64,000 nucleotides of DNA, from contig NZ_NEJP01000021.1 of NCBI RefSeq assembly GCF_002113125.1, positions 49,700 to 113,699 of the forward strand. The letters are read 5' to 3'. The notes under the pieces were generated by a model. It saw nothing but the letters and a program-made list of their open reading frames with translations, was not told the origin of the DNA and ran no database searches. Each line of letters starts with the position of its first letter. Position 1 is the first letter of the stretch. Below are positions 7,582 through 17,313 of the stretch, one piece after another. This stretch comes from Pseudomonas sp. B20(2017). GTDB taxonomy: Bacteria > Pseudomonadota > Gammaproteobacteria > Pseudomonadales > Pseudomonadaceae. Made by a program: the position numbers and the translations under genes.

Positions 7582-8550
7582 TTATGAGCGGGGTGCGTAA
7601 GCAAAGACATCCGCACGCATCTGATGAGCATCCATCCCCGCTTCCACCAGCGCATCCAGCGTGCCGTAGACCATGGCCGGCGAGCCGCTGGCGTAGACGT
7701 GCAGCGGCTTCAGATCGGGGAAATCCTCGCACACCGCCTCATGCAACATGCCACAGCGCCCTTCCCAGCCGCACTGGTCACTGACGACCTTGTGCAGGAA
7801 CAGATTGGGCAACTTCAGCCATTCGTCCCAATGTTCGATTTCGTAGAAATCTTCCGGACGACGCACGCCCCAGTACAAGTGCACCGGATGTTTGAAGCCC
7901 GAAGCCCGGCAATGTTCGATCAGGCTGTGGATCTGACCCATGCCGGTGCCGGCGGCGATCAGCACCAGCGGCCCGTCCGGCAGTTCCGCAAGATGGGTGT
8001 CGCCGAACGGCAGTTCGACCCGCACCATCGGGTTGCGCTTGAGCTGATCGATCAGGCTCAGCGCACTGGATTCGCGCGCCAGTACATGGATTTCCAGATC
8101 GCGACCGCCGTGGGGCGCCGAGGCCATGGAGAATGCCGACTTCTCGCCGTTCTCGCGCTCGATCATCAGATACTGACCCGCGTGATAACGCGGCGGCTTG
8201 CCGGCCGGTGCCCGCAGGCGCACACGAAAGGTATCGCCACCGACGTCCCGGCATTCGATGACCTGACACGACACGCTGCGCACGGGCAGTTCTCCCAGCG
8301 CGAGCACGCCATCCCACAGCACGATGCAGTCTTCCAGCGGCTCCGCTATGCAAGTGTAGAACTCGCCGTGGTCATGCACCTTGCCGGCCTGTTCGACCCG
8401 GCCTTCCACCAGCAGCGCCGCACACACATGGCAATTGCCGTTGCGGCAGCTTTGCGGGCATTCGTAGCCCAGGCGCCGCGCACCATCGAGAATCCGCTCT
8501 CCGGGCTGTATCTCGAGCACCGCTCCGGAGGGCTGCAGGGTTACACGCAT
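7582..8550 (-). CDS. 2Fe-2S/FAD NAD(P)H flavoreductase (AscD/Fre-like)
   Basis: A 322-residue soluble electron-transfer protein usually annotated as CDP-6-deoxy-glucoseen reductase. The N-terminal plant-type ferredoxin domain carries Cys35, Cys40, Cys43 and Cys67 (SCRNGNCHVC, then YTCIAEPLEDC). It is followed by an FNR-type FAD domain (QYLMIERENGEKSAFSMAS) and an NAD domain (LVLIAAGTGMGQIHSLIEH, YWGVRRPEDFY). There are no deoxysugar genes nearby, so that annotation name is probably misleading. Its ATG is fused to the ubiD stop (TGATG), indicating translational coupling. In E. coli the flavin reductase fre also follows ubiD, so a link to reduced flavin supply for the ubiquinone pathway is plausible but unproven. 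Confidence 0.85.
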   Translation of the reverse strand: MRVTLQPSGAVLEIQPGERILDGARRLGYECPQSCRNGNCHVCAALLVEGRVEQAGKVHDHGEFYTCIAEPLEDCIVLWDGVLALGELPVRSVSCQVIECRDVGGDTFRVRLRAPAGKPPRYHAGQYLMIERENGEKSAFSMASAPHGGRDLEIHVLARESSALSLIDQLKRNPMVRVELPFGDTHLAELPDGPLVLIAAGTGMGQIHSLIEHCRASGFKHPVHLYWGVRRPEDFYEIEHWDEWLKLPNLFLHKVVSDQCGWEGRCGMLHEAVCEDFPDLKPLHVYASGSPAMVYGTLDALVEAGMDAHQMRADVFAYAPRS

Positions 8551-10016
8551 CAATCTATTCCTAACTGATTCCAGATGGCATCGATCCGTTGGGTGACGGC
8601 ATCATCCTTGACGATGACGCGGCCCCACTCGCGAGTGGTTTCGCCCGGCCACTTGTGGGTGGCGTCCAGGCCCATCTTCGAGCCGAGCCCCGACACCGGC
8701 GAGGCGAAGTCGAGGTAGTCGATCGGCGTGTTGTCGATCATCACCGTGTCGCGCTTGGGGTCCATGCGCGTGGTGATGGCCCAGATCACGTCGTTCCAGT
8801 CCCGCGCATTGATATCGTCGTCAGTGACGATAACGAACTTGGTGTACATGAACTGTCGCAAAAACGACCAGACACCCAGCATCACGCGCTTGGCGTGGCC
8901 CGGATACGACTTCTTCATCGTTACCACGGCCATGCGGTACGAGCAGCCCTCCGGCGGCAGATAGAAATCGGTGATTTCCGGGAACTGCTTCTGCAGGATC
9001 GGCACGAACACTTCGTTCAGCGCCACGCCGAGAATCGCCGGTTCATCCGGCGGACGGCCGGTGTAGGTGCTGTGGTAGATCGGCTTGATCCGGTGGGTGA
9101 TGCGTTCGACGGTGAACACCGGGAAGCTGTCGACTTCGTTGTAGTAACCGGTGTGGTCGCCGTACGGGCCTTCATCGGCCATCTCGCCCGGATGGATCAC
9201 GCCTTCAAGGATGATTTCGGCAGTGGCCGGCACTTGCAGGTCGTTGCCACGACACTTCACCAGTTCCGTGCGGCTGTCGCGCAGCAGACCGGCGAAAGCG
9301 TATTCGGAAAGGCTGTCCGGCACCGGGGTGACCGCGCCGAGAATGGTCGCCGGATCCGCGCCAAGAGCCACGGACACCGGGAATGGCTGGCCCGGATGCT
9401 TCTCGCACCACTCACGGAAATCCAGCGCGCCACCACGGTGGCTGAGCCAGCGCATGATGACCTTGTTGCGACCGATCACTTGCTGACGGTAGATGCCGAG
9501 GTTCTGCCGGTCCTTGTTCGGACCTTTGGTGACGGTCAGGCCCCAGGTGATCAGCGGCGCCACGTCGCCCGGCCAGCAGGTCTGTACCGGCAGCATCGCC
9601 AGATCGACGTCGTCGCCTTCGATGACCACTTCCTGGCACGGCGCGTCTTTGACGACTTTCGGCGCCATCGCGATGATCTTGCGGAAGATCGGCAGCTTCG
9701 ACCACGCGTCCTTCAAGCCCTTCGGCGGCTCCGGTTCCTTGAGGAACGCCAGCAGCTTGCCGATTTCGCGCAGCTCGCTGACCGACTCGGCGCCCATGCC
9801 CATGGCGACCCGCTCGGGAGTGCCGAACAGGTTGCCGAGCACCGGGATGTCGTAACCGGTCGGTTTCTCGAACAGCAACGCCGGGCCCTTGGCCCGCAGC
9901 GTGCGGTCGCACACCTCGGTCATTTCCAGCACCGGCGAAACGGGAATCTGGATGCGTTTCAACTCTCCGCGCTGCTCAAGCTGCTGCACGAAATCCCGAA
10001 GATCCTTGAATTTCAT
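8550..10016 (-). CDS. ubiD: 4-hydroxy-3-polyprenylbenzoate decarboxylase UbiD
   Basis: A 488-residue enzyme starting MKFKDLRDFVQQLEQRGELK. The frame extends six codons further only by a TTG, so the ATG at 10016 is chosen. UbiD decarboxylates the polyprenyl-hydroxybenzoate intermediate of ubiquinone synthesis using prenylated FMN made by UbiX. Recognisable blocks are NLGIYRQQVIGRNKVIMRWL with SHRGGALDFREW (prFMN and phosphate binding), GPYGDHTGYYNEVDSFPVF, and VIVTDDDINARDWNDVIWA. The length matches E. coli UbiD (497). It is coupled to the downstream flavoreductase by TGATG. ubiX is not in the window. Confidence 0.95.
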   Translation of the reverse strand: MKFKDLRDFVQQLEQRGELKRIQIPVSPVLEMTEVCDRTLRAKGPALLFEKPTGYDIPVLGNLFGTPERVAMGMGAESVSELREIGKLLAFLKEPEPPKGLKDAWSKLPIFRKIIAMAPKVVKDAPCQEVVIEGDDVDLAMLPVQTCWPGDVAPLITWGLTVTKGPNKDRQNLGIYRQQVIGRNKVIMRWLSHRGGALDFREWCEKHPGQPFPVSVALGADPATILGAVTPVPDSLSEYAFAGLLRDSRTELVKCRGNDLQVPATAEIILEGVIHPGEMADEGPYGDHTGYYNEVDSFPVFTVERITHRIKPIYHSTYTGRPPDEPAILGVALNEVFVPILQKQFPEITDFYLPPEGCSYRMAVVTMKKSYPGHAKRVMLGVWSFLRQFMYTKFVIVTDDDINARDWNDVIWAITTRMDPKRDTVMIDNTPIDYLDFASPVSGLGSKMGLDATHKWPGETTREWGRVIVKDDAVTQRIDAIWNQLGID

Positions 10017-10085
10017 TGACGATGGCACCCTCAAAATAGGCGTACATCCTACCTGCTATGCCGGTCGCTGGCAGCCTGTCACTGC

Positions 10086-12083
10086 TTACTTGGCTGCATT
10101 CGCCTGACCTTTTCCCAGATTTGCCCTGGCCTGCAGGCTGACAAACAGCGGTTCGAGGATCGGCGCAACGAATCTCGCGCCGACCTCCGACAAGTGATTG
10201 TCATCGGTGTACAGCGAGTAGCCATTGAGCTCGGCGCGGCACAGACCGCTTTCATCGCACAATTTCGGTGCCGGATCGACGACGCGCACCGCCGGATCTT
10301 TAGCCAGATCGGCGAACAGCTGACTGATAAAGGCCTGACGCTTGTGGTGTTCGGCGACGTTCAGTCCGACGGCATCCACCGGGCGATCCAGCATCGCCAG
10401 CCGCGTCAGGCGGTACGGCGGACTGAAAGCCTGCAACGGCGCCTCTTTCACCAGCCAGACCCGATGCCCGCCGGCCCGCAACTGTGCCACCCGCGCGCGC
10501 AGGCCGTCAGCCAGGCGCTGCTCGGCAGCCGCACGGTCGTAGTGTCCGTCAGATTCTTTTAATGCGTGGCCCAGATCACCTTTGGCATCGCCATAGAGAT
10601 ACAGACTCCAGCGCGCCACCAGCACCACATCGCTGACGGCCTGCGGCTTGAGCGCCTGCACCACTCGCTGGTTGAATCGCGCACAGCGGGCGTCGTGCTC
10701 CAGACCTTCCACCGGTACGCATCCCGGCGAACTGGCGAGGATCACACTGACTCCGTGGGCTTGCGCGCCATCGTCGAACACCGGGATCAATGCGGTGGCA
10801 TGGCTGTCGCCCCAGACCAGCGCTCGCGAGGCACGGTTTTGCAGACCGTAATGGCAGAAGAGCTTGTCATCAGGGGTCTTGTCATCCGCCAGGCAAGCCA
10901 TTAATTCCGGCCGCCAGTCGCGCCCCTTCGCATATTGCAGCGCCTGATCGGACAGACGCCACGGCAGGCCATCGGTCCAGCGCAAGGCTTGCCCGGCCAA
11001 TCCAAGCACCAGCACGCCACAGGCACCGGCCAGGAGAATCTGCCGACGCCCGGCCAACACGCGCCGCTCACGAAACGGCGTCTCGACAAACTTCCACGAC
11101 AGATAACCCAGCACCATCGTCACCAGAATGAGTCCGGCACTGTCGAGCGCGCCTGGCTCATCGACGCTCGCGTAGCTGGAAAACACGAACACTGGCCAGT
11201 GCCACAAGTACCAGGAATAGGAAATCAGGCCGAAGCCGACCATGACCCGGCTGCTCAAGATTTGACCAACCCAGGTCTGGCGATGACCGTTGGCCAGGAT
11301 CAGCAGCACAACTCCAAGCACCGGCAGCAACGCGGCCGCACCGGGAAACGGCGTGCGTTTGTCGAAACCGAACACCGCCAACAGAATCAGGCCCATACCC
11401 AACAGGCTCAACAATTGCGCCGCCATCGGCTTGAGGCGCCACGCATGCTTCGGCGCGATCGCCAGCATCGCTCCGGCCAGCAGCTCCCACGCGCGCATCG
11501 GCAACAGGAAGAAGGCTTTTTCCGGGTGATGGTGGACCGCCCAGACACTCAGCCCGAACGAAACGAGCAGCACGCCGAACAGCGCCAGCCGCCAGTGCTT
11601 CAAGCGGCTCGACATTAATGTCAGCAACAACGGGAAGACGATGTAGAACTGCTCCTCCACCGCCAGCGACCAGGTGTGCAGCAGCGGTTTGAGGTCCGAG
11701 GCGACATCGAAGTAGCCGTCCTGGCGCATGAACAGGATGTTCGAGACGAACAGCACCTGATAGCGCACCGAACGCCCGAGTTCTTCGTAGTCCTTGGGCG
11801 CCAGCAGAAACCAGCCCACCGCCAGCACCGCAATGATCATCGCAAACAGCGCCGGCAGGATCCGCCGCGCTCGTCGCGACCAGAACTCGACGAAACTGAA
11901 CCGGCCGGCCTGACGCTGGTTCCAGATGATCGAGGTGATGAGGTAACCGGAGATCACGAAGAACACGTCCACACCGACAAAACCGCCGGTAAACCCCGGG
12001 ACGCCAAAATGGAACAGCACCACGGCAATTACCGCGACTGCCCGCAAGCCGTCGATATCCCTTCGATAAGCGAGTGTGCTCAT
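10086..12083 (-). CDS. O-acyltransferase, AT3 domain fused to SGNH hydrolase-like domain
   Basis: A 665-residue inner-membrane protein. Residues about 1-360 form an acyltransferase-3 domain with about ten membrane helices, opening with YRRDIDGLRAVAVIAVVLFH (catalytic His) and containing the RXXR-like FWSRRARRILPAL and SWYLWHWPVFVF. The C-terminal periplasmic SGNH domain has GDSHATALIPVF and the distal DDNHLSEVGARFV (Asp/His). OafA-like proteins of this build O-acetylate lipopolysaccharide O-antigen, peptidoglycan or exopolysaccharide; the target is unknown. P. aeruginosa has an O-antigen acetylase-like gene at this place next to rho. It is transcribed alone. Confidence 0.9.
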   Translation of the reverse strand: MSTLAYRRDIDGLRAVAVIAVVLFHFGVPGFTGGFVGVDVFFVISGYLITSIIWNQRQAGRFSFVEFWSRRARRILPALFAMIIAVLAVGWFLLAPKDYEELGRSVRYQVLFVSNILFMRQDGYFDVASDLKPLLHTWSLAVEEQFYIVFPLLLTLMSSRLKHWRLALFGVLLVSFGLSVWAVHHHPEKAFFLLPMRAWELLAGAMLAIAPKHAWRLKPMAAQLLSLLGMGLILLAVFGFDKRTPFPGAAALLPVLGVVLLILANGHRQTWVGQILSSRVMVGFGLISYSWYLWHWPVFVFSSYASVDEPGALDSAGLILVTMVLGYLSWKFVETPFRERRVLAGRRQILLAGACGVLVLGLAGQALRWTDGLPWRLSDQALQYAKGRDWRPELMACLADDKTPDDKLFCHYGLQNRASRALVWGDSHATALIPVFDDGAQAHGVSVILASSPGCVPVEGLEHDARCARFNQRVVQALKPQAVSDVVLVARWSLYLYGDAKGDLGHALKESDGHYDRAAAEQRLADGLRARVAQLRAGGHRVWLVKEAPLQAFSPPYRLTRLAMLDRPVDAVGLNVAEHHKRQAFISQLFADLAKDPAVRVVDPAPKLCDESGLCRAELNGYSLYTDDNHLSEVGARFVAPILEPLFVSLQARANLGKGQANAAK

Positions 12084-12206
12084 AAATCTTTAATGCCAAT
12101 CAGATGGTTATTTTTTGTACAGCATCGAACGCTGCTTCTTGTTTTGCCAAGTCACTGACCTTACCAGATCGCAAACCTCCTGCCGGCCAGGCAAAAAACA
12201 GGCAAA

Positions 12207-12236
12207 AAAATGGCGCCCCCTGAGGGACGCCATTTT
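12207..12236 (-). terminator. Intrinsic terminator of rho
   Basis: Read on the minus strand: AAAATGGCGTCCC, loop TCAG, GGGGCGCCATTTT, then a run of T. It lies about 20 bases after the rho stop. An intrinsic terminator here lets rho transcription end independently of its own product. Confidence 0.85.
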
Positions 12237-12254
12237 CTGAATCAACCGACGATG

Positions 12255-13514
<1,260 letters not shown>

Positions 13515-13712
13515 ATAGGAATGACGTAATCATTTATGGAGGGGGGGAAATTAAGCTTTTGGCTTAATGAGGCCGCGCCGCAGAGAAGGCGACAGGATCG
13601 CGTACTTATTCGAAAAGGAGTGCGTCGGCGACGGCTAGCAGGGGGCAGTGGAGAAACCAGTGCGGGGCCGAATGTACCACCTGAGTTTCGGAGCGTCTAG
13701 CCCTGTATACGC

Positions 13713-13741
13713 AAAAAGCCCCGCAATTTGCGGGGCTTTTT
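13713..13741 (-). terminator. Terminator after trxA
   Basis: A perfect hairpin AAAAAGCCCCGCAA / TTGCGGGGCTTTTT symmetrical enough to work both ways. It lies about 25 bases after the trxA stop and upstream of rho, isolating rho from trxA. Confidence 0.9.
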
Positions 13742-13764
13742 GAGGACCATCTTTACAACGACGC

Positions 13765-14094
13765 TTAGATGTTGGCGTCGAGGAAAGCAGCCAGTTGCGA
13801 CTTCGACAGAGCGCCGACCTTGGTCGCTTCCACGTTGCCGTTCTTGAACAGCATCAGGGTCGGAATACCACGTACGCCGTGCTTGGCAGGGGTTTCCTGG
13901 TTTTCGTCGATGTTCAGTTTGGCAACGGTCAGCTTGCCTTTGTAGGTTTCTGCAATCTCGTCCAGAACCGGAGCAATCATTTTGCAAGGGCCGCACCATT
14001 CAGCCCAGTAGTCGACCAGGACAGCGCCTTCGGCCTTGAGTACGTCGGCTTCGAAGCTAGCGTCGCTAACGTGTTTGATCAGATCGCTGCTCAT
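13765..14094 (-). CDS. trxA: Thioredoxin 1
   Basis: A 109-residue cytoplasmic thiol-disulphide reductant with the canonical active site WCGPCK (33-38; Cys34 and Cys37), preceded by VLVDYWAEW and followed by APVLDEIAETYKGKL. The cis-proline loop is GIPTLMLFKNG. The length matches E. coli thioredoxin (109). It serves ribonucleotide reductase, methionine sulphoxide reductases and general disulphide reduction. It is upstream of rho in the same orientation but separated by a strong terminator, the standard Pseudomonas arrangement. Confidence 0.97.
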   Translation of the reverse strand: MSSDLIKHVSDASFEADVLKAEGAVLVDYWAEWCGPCKMIAPVLDEIAETYKGKLTVAKLNIDENQETPAKHGVRGIPTLMLFKNGNVEATKVGALSKSQLAAFLDANI

Positions 14095-14214
14095 GGAATT
14101 CTCCAGGTTGTAAGCAAAAAAACGTGGCCCATCATAGCCGCCCTTCCCTTGTTCAGGAAGCCGCAGATGATTGAGTCTTGCTATGGCACTCGATGAGTTT
14201 GGGTATAGCTCAAG

Positions 14215-14922
14215 TCAAGCGCTGGCGGGGGCGATGAAGGAAATTCCGGTGCGCAGCGCTGCGTTGCGCACGTGCTCCTGCATGGCTTTCTGCGCGGCAG
14301 CGGAGGCCCGGCGAGCCAGGGCGCGGAGGATCTTGCGGTGTTCCTGCCAGGTTTCCATGGCCCGTTCGGCACGGATGAACGGTAGTTTCTGGCTCTCCAG
14401 AAAGATGTCGGCGCTGGCGGTGAGGATGCTCAGCATCGCCTGATTGCCGCTGGCCAGCAGGATCCGCCGGTGGAATTCGAAATCCAGTTTCGCCGCTGCC
14501 TCGAAGTCACCGGCGCGCAGTTGCTCGCGCATGGCAGCGACATTGTCTTCCAGTTCGTCCAGATCAAACGTGCTCAACGTCACCGCCGCCAGTCCGGCCG
14601 CGAACCCTTCCAGCGCGTAGCGCAACTGAAAGATTTCCAGCGGCGAAGCCTGGGCTGCAAACGGCCACGCCGGCGCACCCTCGCCGCGCGACAATTCCAC
14701 AGGCGCCTGCACGAACACACCCTTGCCCGGCTGGATGCTGACCACACCCAATGCACTCAATGAAGACAGCGCCTCGCGCAACGACGCCCGGCTGACACCC
14801 AGCTGAACCGCCAGATCCCGTTGCGAGGGCAGCGCATCGCCGGGGCCGAAGCCCTGCTCGGTGATTAGTTTGCGGATCGCTTGCAGCGCCACTTCGGGTA
14901 CGGCGCGGGAGATCGAGTTCAT
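14215..14922 (-). CDS. GntR/FadR-family transcriptional regulator
   Basis: A 235-residue regulator starting MNSISRAVPEVALQAIRKLI; an upstream in-frame ATG exists, but the ATG at 14922 fits the domain boundary. An N-terminal winged helix (LPSQRDLAVQLGVSRASLRE, then LGVVSIQPGKGVFV, about residues 31-75) is followed by an all-helical FCD effector domain with likely metal/ligand residues (LDFEFHRRILLASGNQ). It is divergent from the amino-acid ABC transporter genes and probably controls them in response to the substrate or a catabolite; that is inference from position. Confidence 0.88.
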   Translation of the reverse strand: MNSISRAVPEVALQAIRKLITEQGFGPGDALPSQRDLAVQLGVSRASLREALSSLSALGVVSIQPGKGVFVQAPVELSRGEGAPAWPFAAQASPLEIFQLRYALEGFAAGLAAVTLSTFDLDELEDNVAAMREQLRAGDFEAAAKLDFEFHRRILLASGNQAMLSILTASADIFLESQKLPFIRAERAMETWQEHRKILRALARRASAAAQKAMQEHVRNAALRTGISFIAPASA

Positions 14923-15050
14923 GGTTTTCCAGACGAACCAGGCCAAGGTGCGGCCAGTTGTAAAGCTATTCGAGGCATCAGGCAAGTCGTGCCCCAGCTG
15001 GGTTCGACAGGGCGCGTCGATGCGCTATCGCAGTGCGAAACCCGATCCGA

Positions 15051-15063
15051 CTGTTCAGACCAG
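15051..15063. promoter_or_regulatory. Candidate operator between the GntR gene and the ABC transporter
   Basis: CTGTTCAGACCAG reads CTGnTCnGAnCAG, an imperfect 13-base palindrome in the divergent intergenic region, about 116 bases before the binding-protein start. FadR-type GntR proteins bind short palindromes of this size. Candidate only. Confidence 0.35.
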
Positions 15064-15178
15064 TAAGACCGAACAAACCCGCTAAACCCGTGGCTTTGCG
15101 GGGCCGAACCTCTATCTTGGCACGGCCCATGCTCTGTCCGATCGCAGATTTCACTTCCCGCCGATCCGGAGATTGTCC

Positions 15179-15964
15179 ATGACGAAGCGTTACAGCGCCC
15201 TCCTCGCCGCCCTGTTTGCCGGTCTGATGCTGAGCCAGGCCCCTGCCCATGCCGACGGTCTGGATGACGTGGTCAAGCGCGGCACTTTGAAAGTCGCGGT
15301 GCCTCAGGACTTCCCGCCGTTCGGTTCGGTCGGCCCGGACATGAAGCCGCGCGGTCTCGATATCGACACCGCGAAACTGCTGGCCGAGCAGCTCAAGGTC
15401 AAACTCGAACTGACCCCGGTCAACAGCACCAACCGCATCCCGTTCCTCACCACCGGCAAGGTCGACCTGGTGATTTCCAGCCTCGGCAAGAACCCCGAGC
15501 GCGAGAAGGTCATCGATTTCTCCCGCGCCTATGCGCCGTTCTACCTTGCCGTGTTCGGCCCGCCAGACGCAGCCGTCAGCACCCTCGACGACCTCAAGGG
15601 CAAGACCATCAGCGTCACCCGTGGCGCCATCGAGGACATCGAACTGACCAAAGTCGCCCCCGAAGGCGTGACCATCAAGCGCTTCGAAGACAACAACTCG
15701 ACCATCGCCGCCTACCTCGCAGGGCAAGTCGACCTGATCGCCAGCGGCAACGTGGTGATGGTCGCGATCAGCGAAAAGAACCCGAAACGCGTCCCCGCGC
15801 TGAAAGTGAAACTCAAGGATTCACCGGTCTACGTCGGCGTGAACAAGAACGAGCCGGCGCTGCTGGGCAAGGTCAACGAGATCCTGGCCACCGCCAAGGC
15901 TGACGGCGCGCTGGAAAAGAATGCGCAGACCTGGCTCAAAGAGCCGCTGCCGGCCGACCTCTGA
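15179..15964 (+). CDS. Amino-acid ABC transporter, periplasmic binding protein
   Basis: A 261-residue protein starting MTKRYSALLAALFAGLM with a signal peptide cleaved near AHA|DG; GGAG lies upstream, and the TTG two codons earlier is rejected. It has the family 3 solute-binding fold of polar amino acid binders: GTLKVAVPQDFPPFG (about 33-47), GLDIDTAKLLAEQLKVKLEL, VDLVISSLGKNPEREKVIDF and YLAGQVDLIASG. The likely ligand is an amino acid of the Glu/Gln/His/Arg type, not resolvable here. It is first in a four-gene import operon (binding protein, two permeases, ATPase). Confidence 0.9.
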   Translation: MTKRYSALLAALFAGLMLSQAPAHADGLDDVVKRGTLKVAVPQDFPPFGSVGPDMKPRGLDIDTAKLLAEQLKVKLELTPVNSTNRIPFLTTGKVDLVISSLGKNPEREKVIDFSRAYAPFYLAVFGPPDAAVSTLDDLKGKTISVTRGAIEDIELTKVAPEGVTIKRFEDNNSTIAAYLAGQVDLIASGNVVMVAISEKNPKRVPALKVKLKDSPVYVGVNKNEPALLGKVNEILATAKADGALEKNAQTWLKEPLPADL

Positions 15965-15985
15965 CCGGCGCCGCGGGAGACTTTA

Positions 15986-16666
15986 ATGGCCTATCAGTTC
16001 GATTTCTTGCCGGTGGTGGAAAACATCGACCTGCTGCTGCGCGGGGCGTTGTTTACCCTTGAGCTGACGGCCATCGGTGCACTGTTCGGGGTTGGCGTGG
16101 GCATCGTCGGGGCGCTGGTGCGGGCGTGGAACATCCGCCCGTTCTCGGCAATCTTCGGCGTGTATGTGGAGTTGATCCGCAACACGCCGTTCCTGGTGCA
16201 ACTGTTCTTCATCTTCTTCGGCCTGCCGTCCCTCGGCGTGCAGATTTCCGAGTGGCAGGCGGCGGTGCTGGCGATGGTGATCAACCTCGGCGCGTATTCG
16301 ACCGAGATCATCCGCGCCGGCATCCAGGCGATTCCGCGCGGGCAGCTGGAAGCGGCGGCGGCATTGGCGATGAGTCGTTTCGAAGCGTTCCGCCACGTGG
16401 TGCTGCTGCCGGCACTGGGCAAGGTCTGGCCGGCGCTGAGCAGCCAGATCATCATCGTCATGCTCGGTTCGGCGGTGTGTTCGCAGATTGCCACCGAAGA
16501 ATTGAGCTTCGCCGCCAACTTCATTCAGTCGCGCAACTTCCGCGCCTTTGAAACCTACGCCCTGACCACCCTCATCTATCTGTGCATGGCGCTGCTGATC
16601 CGTCAGCTGTTGAACTGGCTCGGTCGGCGTTATCTGTCTAAAAGCAGCGCAAGGAGCAGCCAATGA
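15986..16666 (+). CDS. Amino-acid ABC transporter permease (first)
   Basis: A 226-residue inner-membrane permease of the HisM/GlnP class with about five helices. The diagnostic segment is YVELIRNTPFLVQLFFIFFG (about 53-72), and the EAA loop that contacts the ATPase is AGIQAIPRGQLEAAAALAMS (about 111-130). It sits 21 bases after the binding-protein gene and overlaps the next permease by four bases (ATGA). The two permeases probably form a heterodimer. Confidence 0.92.
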   Translation: MAYQFDFLPVVENIDLLLRGALFTLELTAIGALFGVGVGIVGALVRAWNIRPFSAIFGVYVELIRNTPFLVQLFFIFFGLPSLGVQISEWQAAVLAMVINLGAYSTEIIRAGIQAIPRGQLEAAAALAMSRFEAFRHVVLLPALGKVWPALSSQIIIVMLGSAVCSQIATEELSFAANFIQSRNFRAFETYALTTLIYLCMALLIRQLLNWLGRRYLSKSSARSSQ

Positions 16667-17313
16667 GCGACTTCACGTTCTGGGACATCCTGCGCAATCT
16701 GCTGACCGGCCTGCAATGGACGCTGGCGCTGTCGCTGGTGGCGTTCATCGGCGGCGGGATCGTCGGGTTGCTGATCCTGATCATGCGCATCTCGAAAAAC
16801 CCGCTGCCCAGCAGCATCGCCCGCACCTGGATCGAACTGTTTCAGGGCACGCCGTTGTTGATGCAGCTGTTTCTGGTGTTCTTCGGCGTGGCGCTGGCCG
16901 GGGTGGAGATTTCGCCGTGGATGGCGGCGGCGATTGCCCTCACGCTGTTCACCAGCGCCTACCTGGCGGAGATCTGGCGCGGCTGCGTCGAGGCGATTCC
17001 CAATGGTCAGTGGGAGGCTTCGTCGAGCCTGGCGCTGAATCCGCTGGAGCAACTGCGCTACGTGATCCTGCCGCAAGCGCTGCGGATTGCCGTGGCGCCG
17101 ACCGTAGGTTTCTCGGTGCAAGTGGTCAAGGGTACCGCGGTGACCTCGATCATCGGCTTCACCGAGCTGACCAAGACCGGCGGCATGCTCGCCAACGCCA
17201 CCTTCGAACCGTTCATGGTCTACGGCCTCGTCGCCCTGGGCTACTTCCTGCTCTGCTACCCCCTGTCCCTCAGTGCGCGCTACCTGGAAAGGAGACTGCA
17301 TGCCTCTGCTTAG
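16663..17313 (+). CDS. Amino-acid ABC transporter permease (second)
   Basis: A 216-residue partner permease starting MSDFTFWDILRNLLTGLQW. It contains WIELFQGTPLLMQLFLVFFG (about 48-67) and an EAA loop GCVEAIPNGQWEASSSLALN (about 107-126). It overlaps the first permease by four bases and the ATPase gene by 14 bases, so translation of the operon is tightly coupled. Confidence 0.92.
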   Translation: MSDFTFWDILRNLLTGLQWTLALSLVAFIGGGIVGLLILIMRISKNPLPSSIARTWIELFQGTPLLMQLFLVFFGVALAGVEISPWMAAAIALTLFTSAYLAEIWRGCVEAIPNGQWEASSSLALNPLEQLRYVILPQALRIAVAPTVGFSVQVVKGTAVTSIIGFTELTKTGGMLANATFEPFMVYGLVALGYFLLCYPLSLSARYLERRLHASA

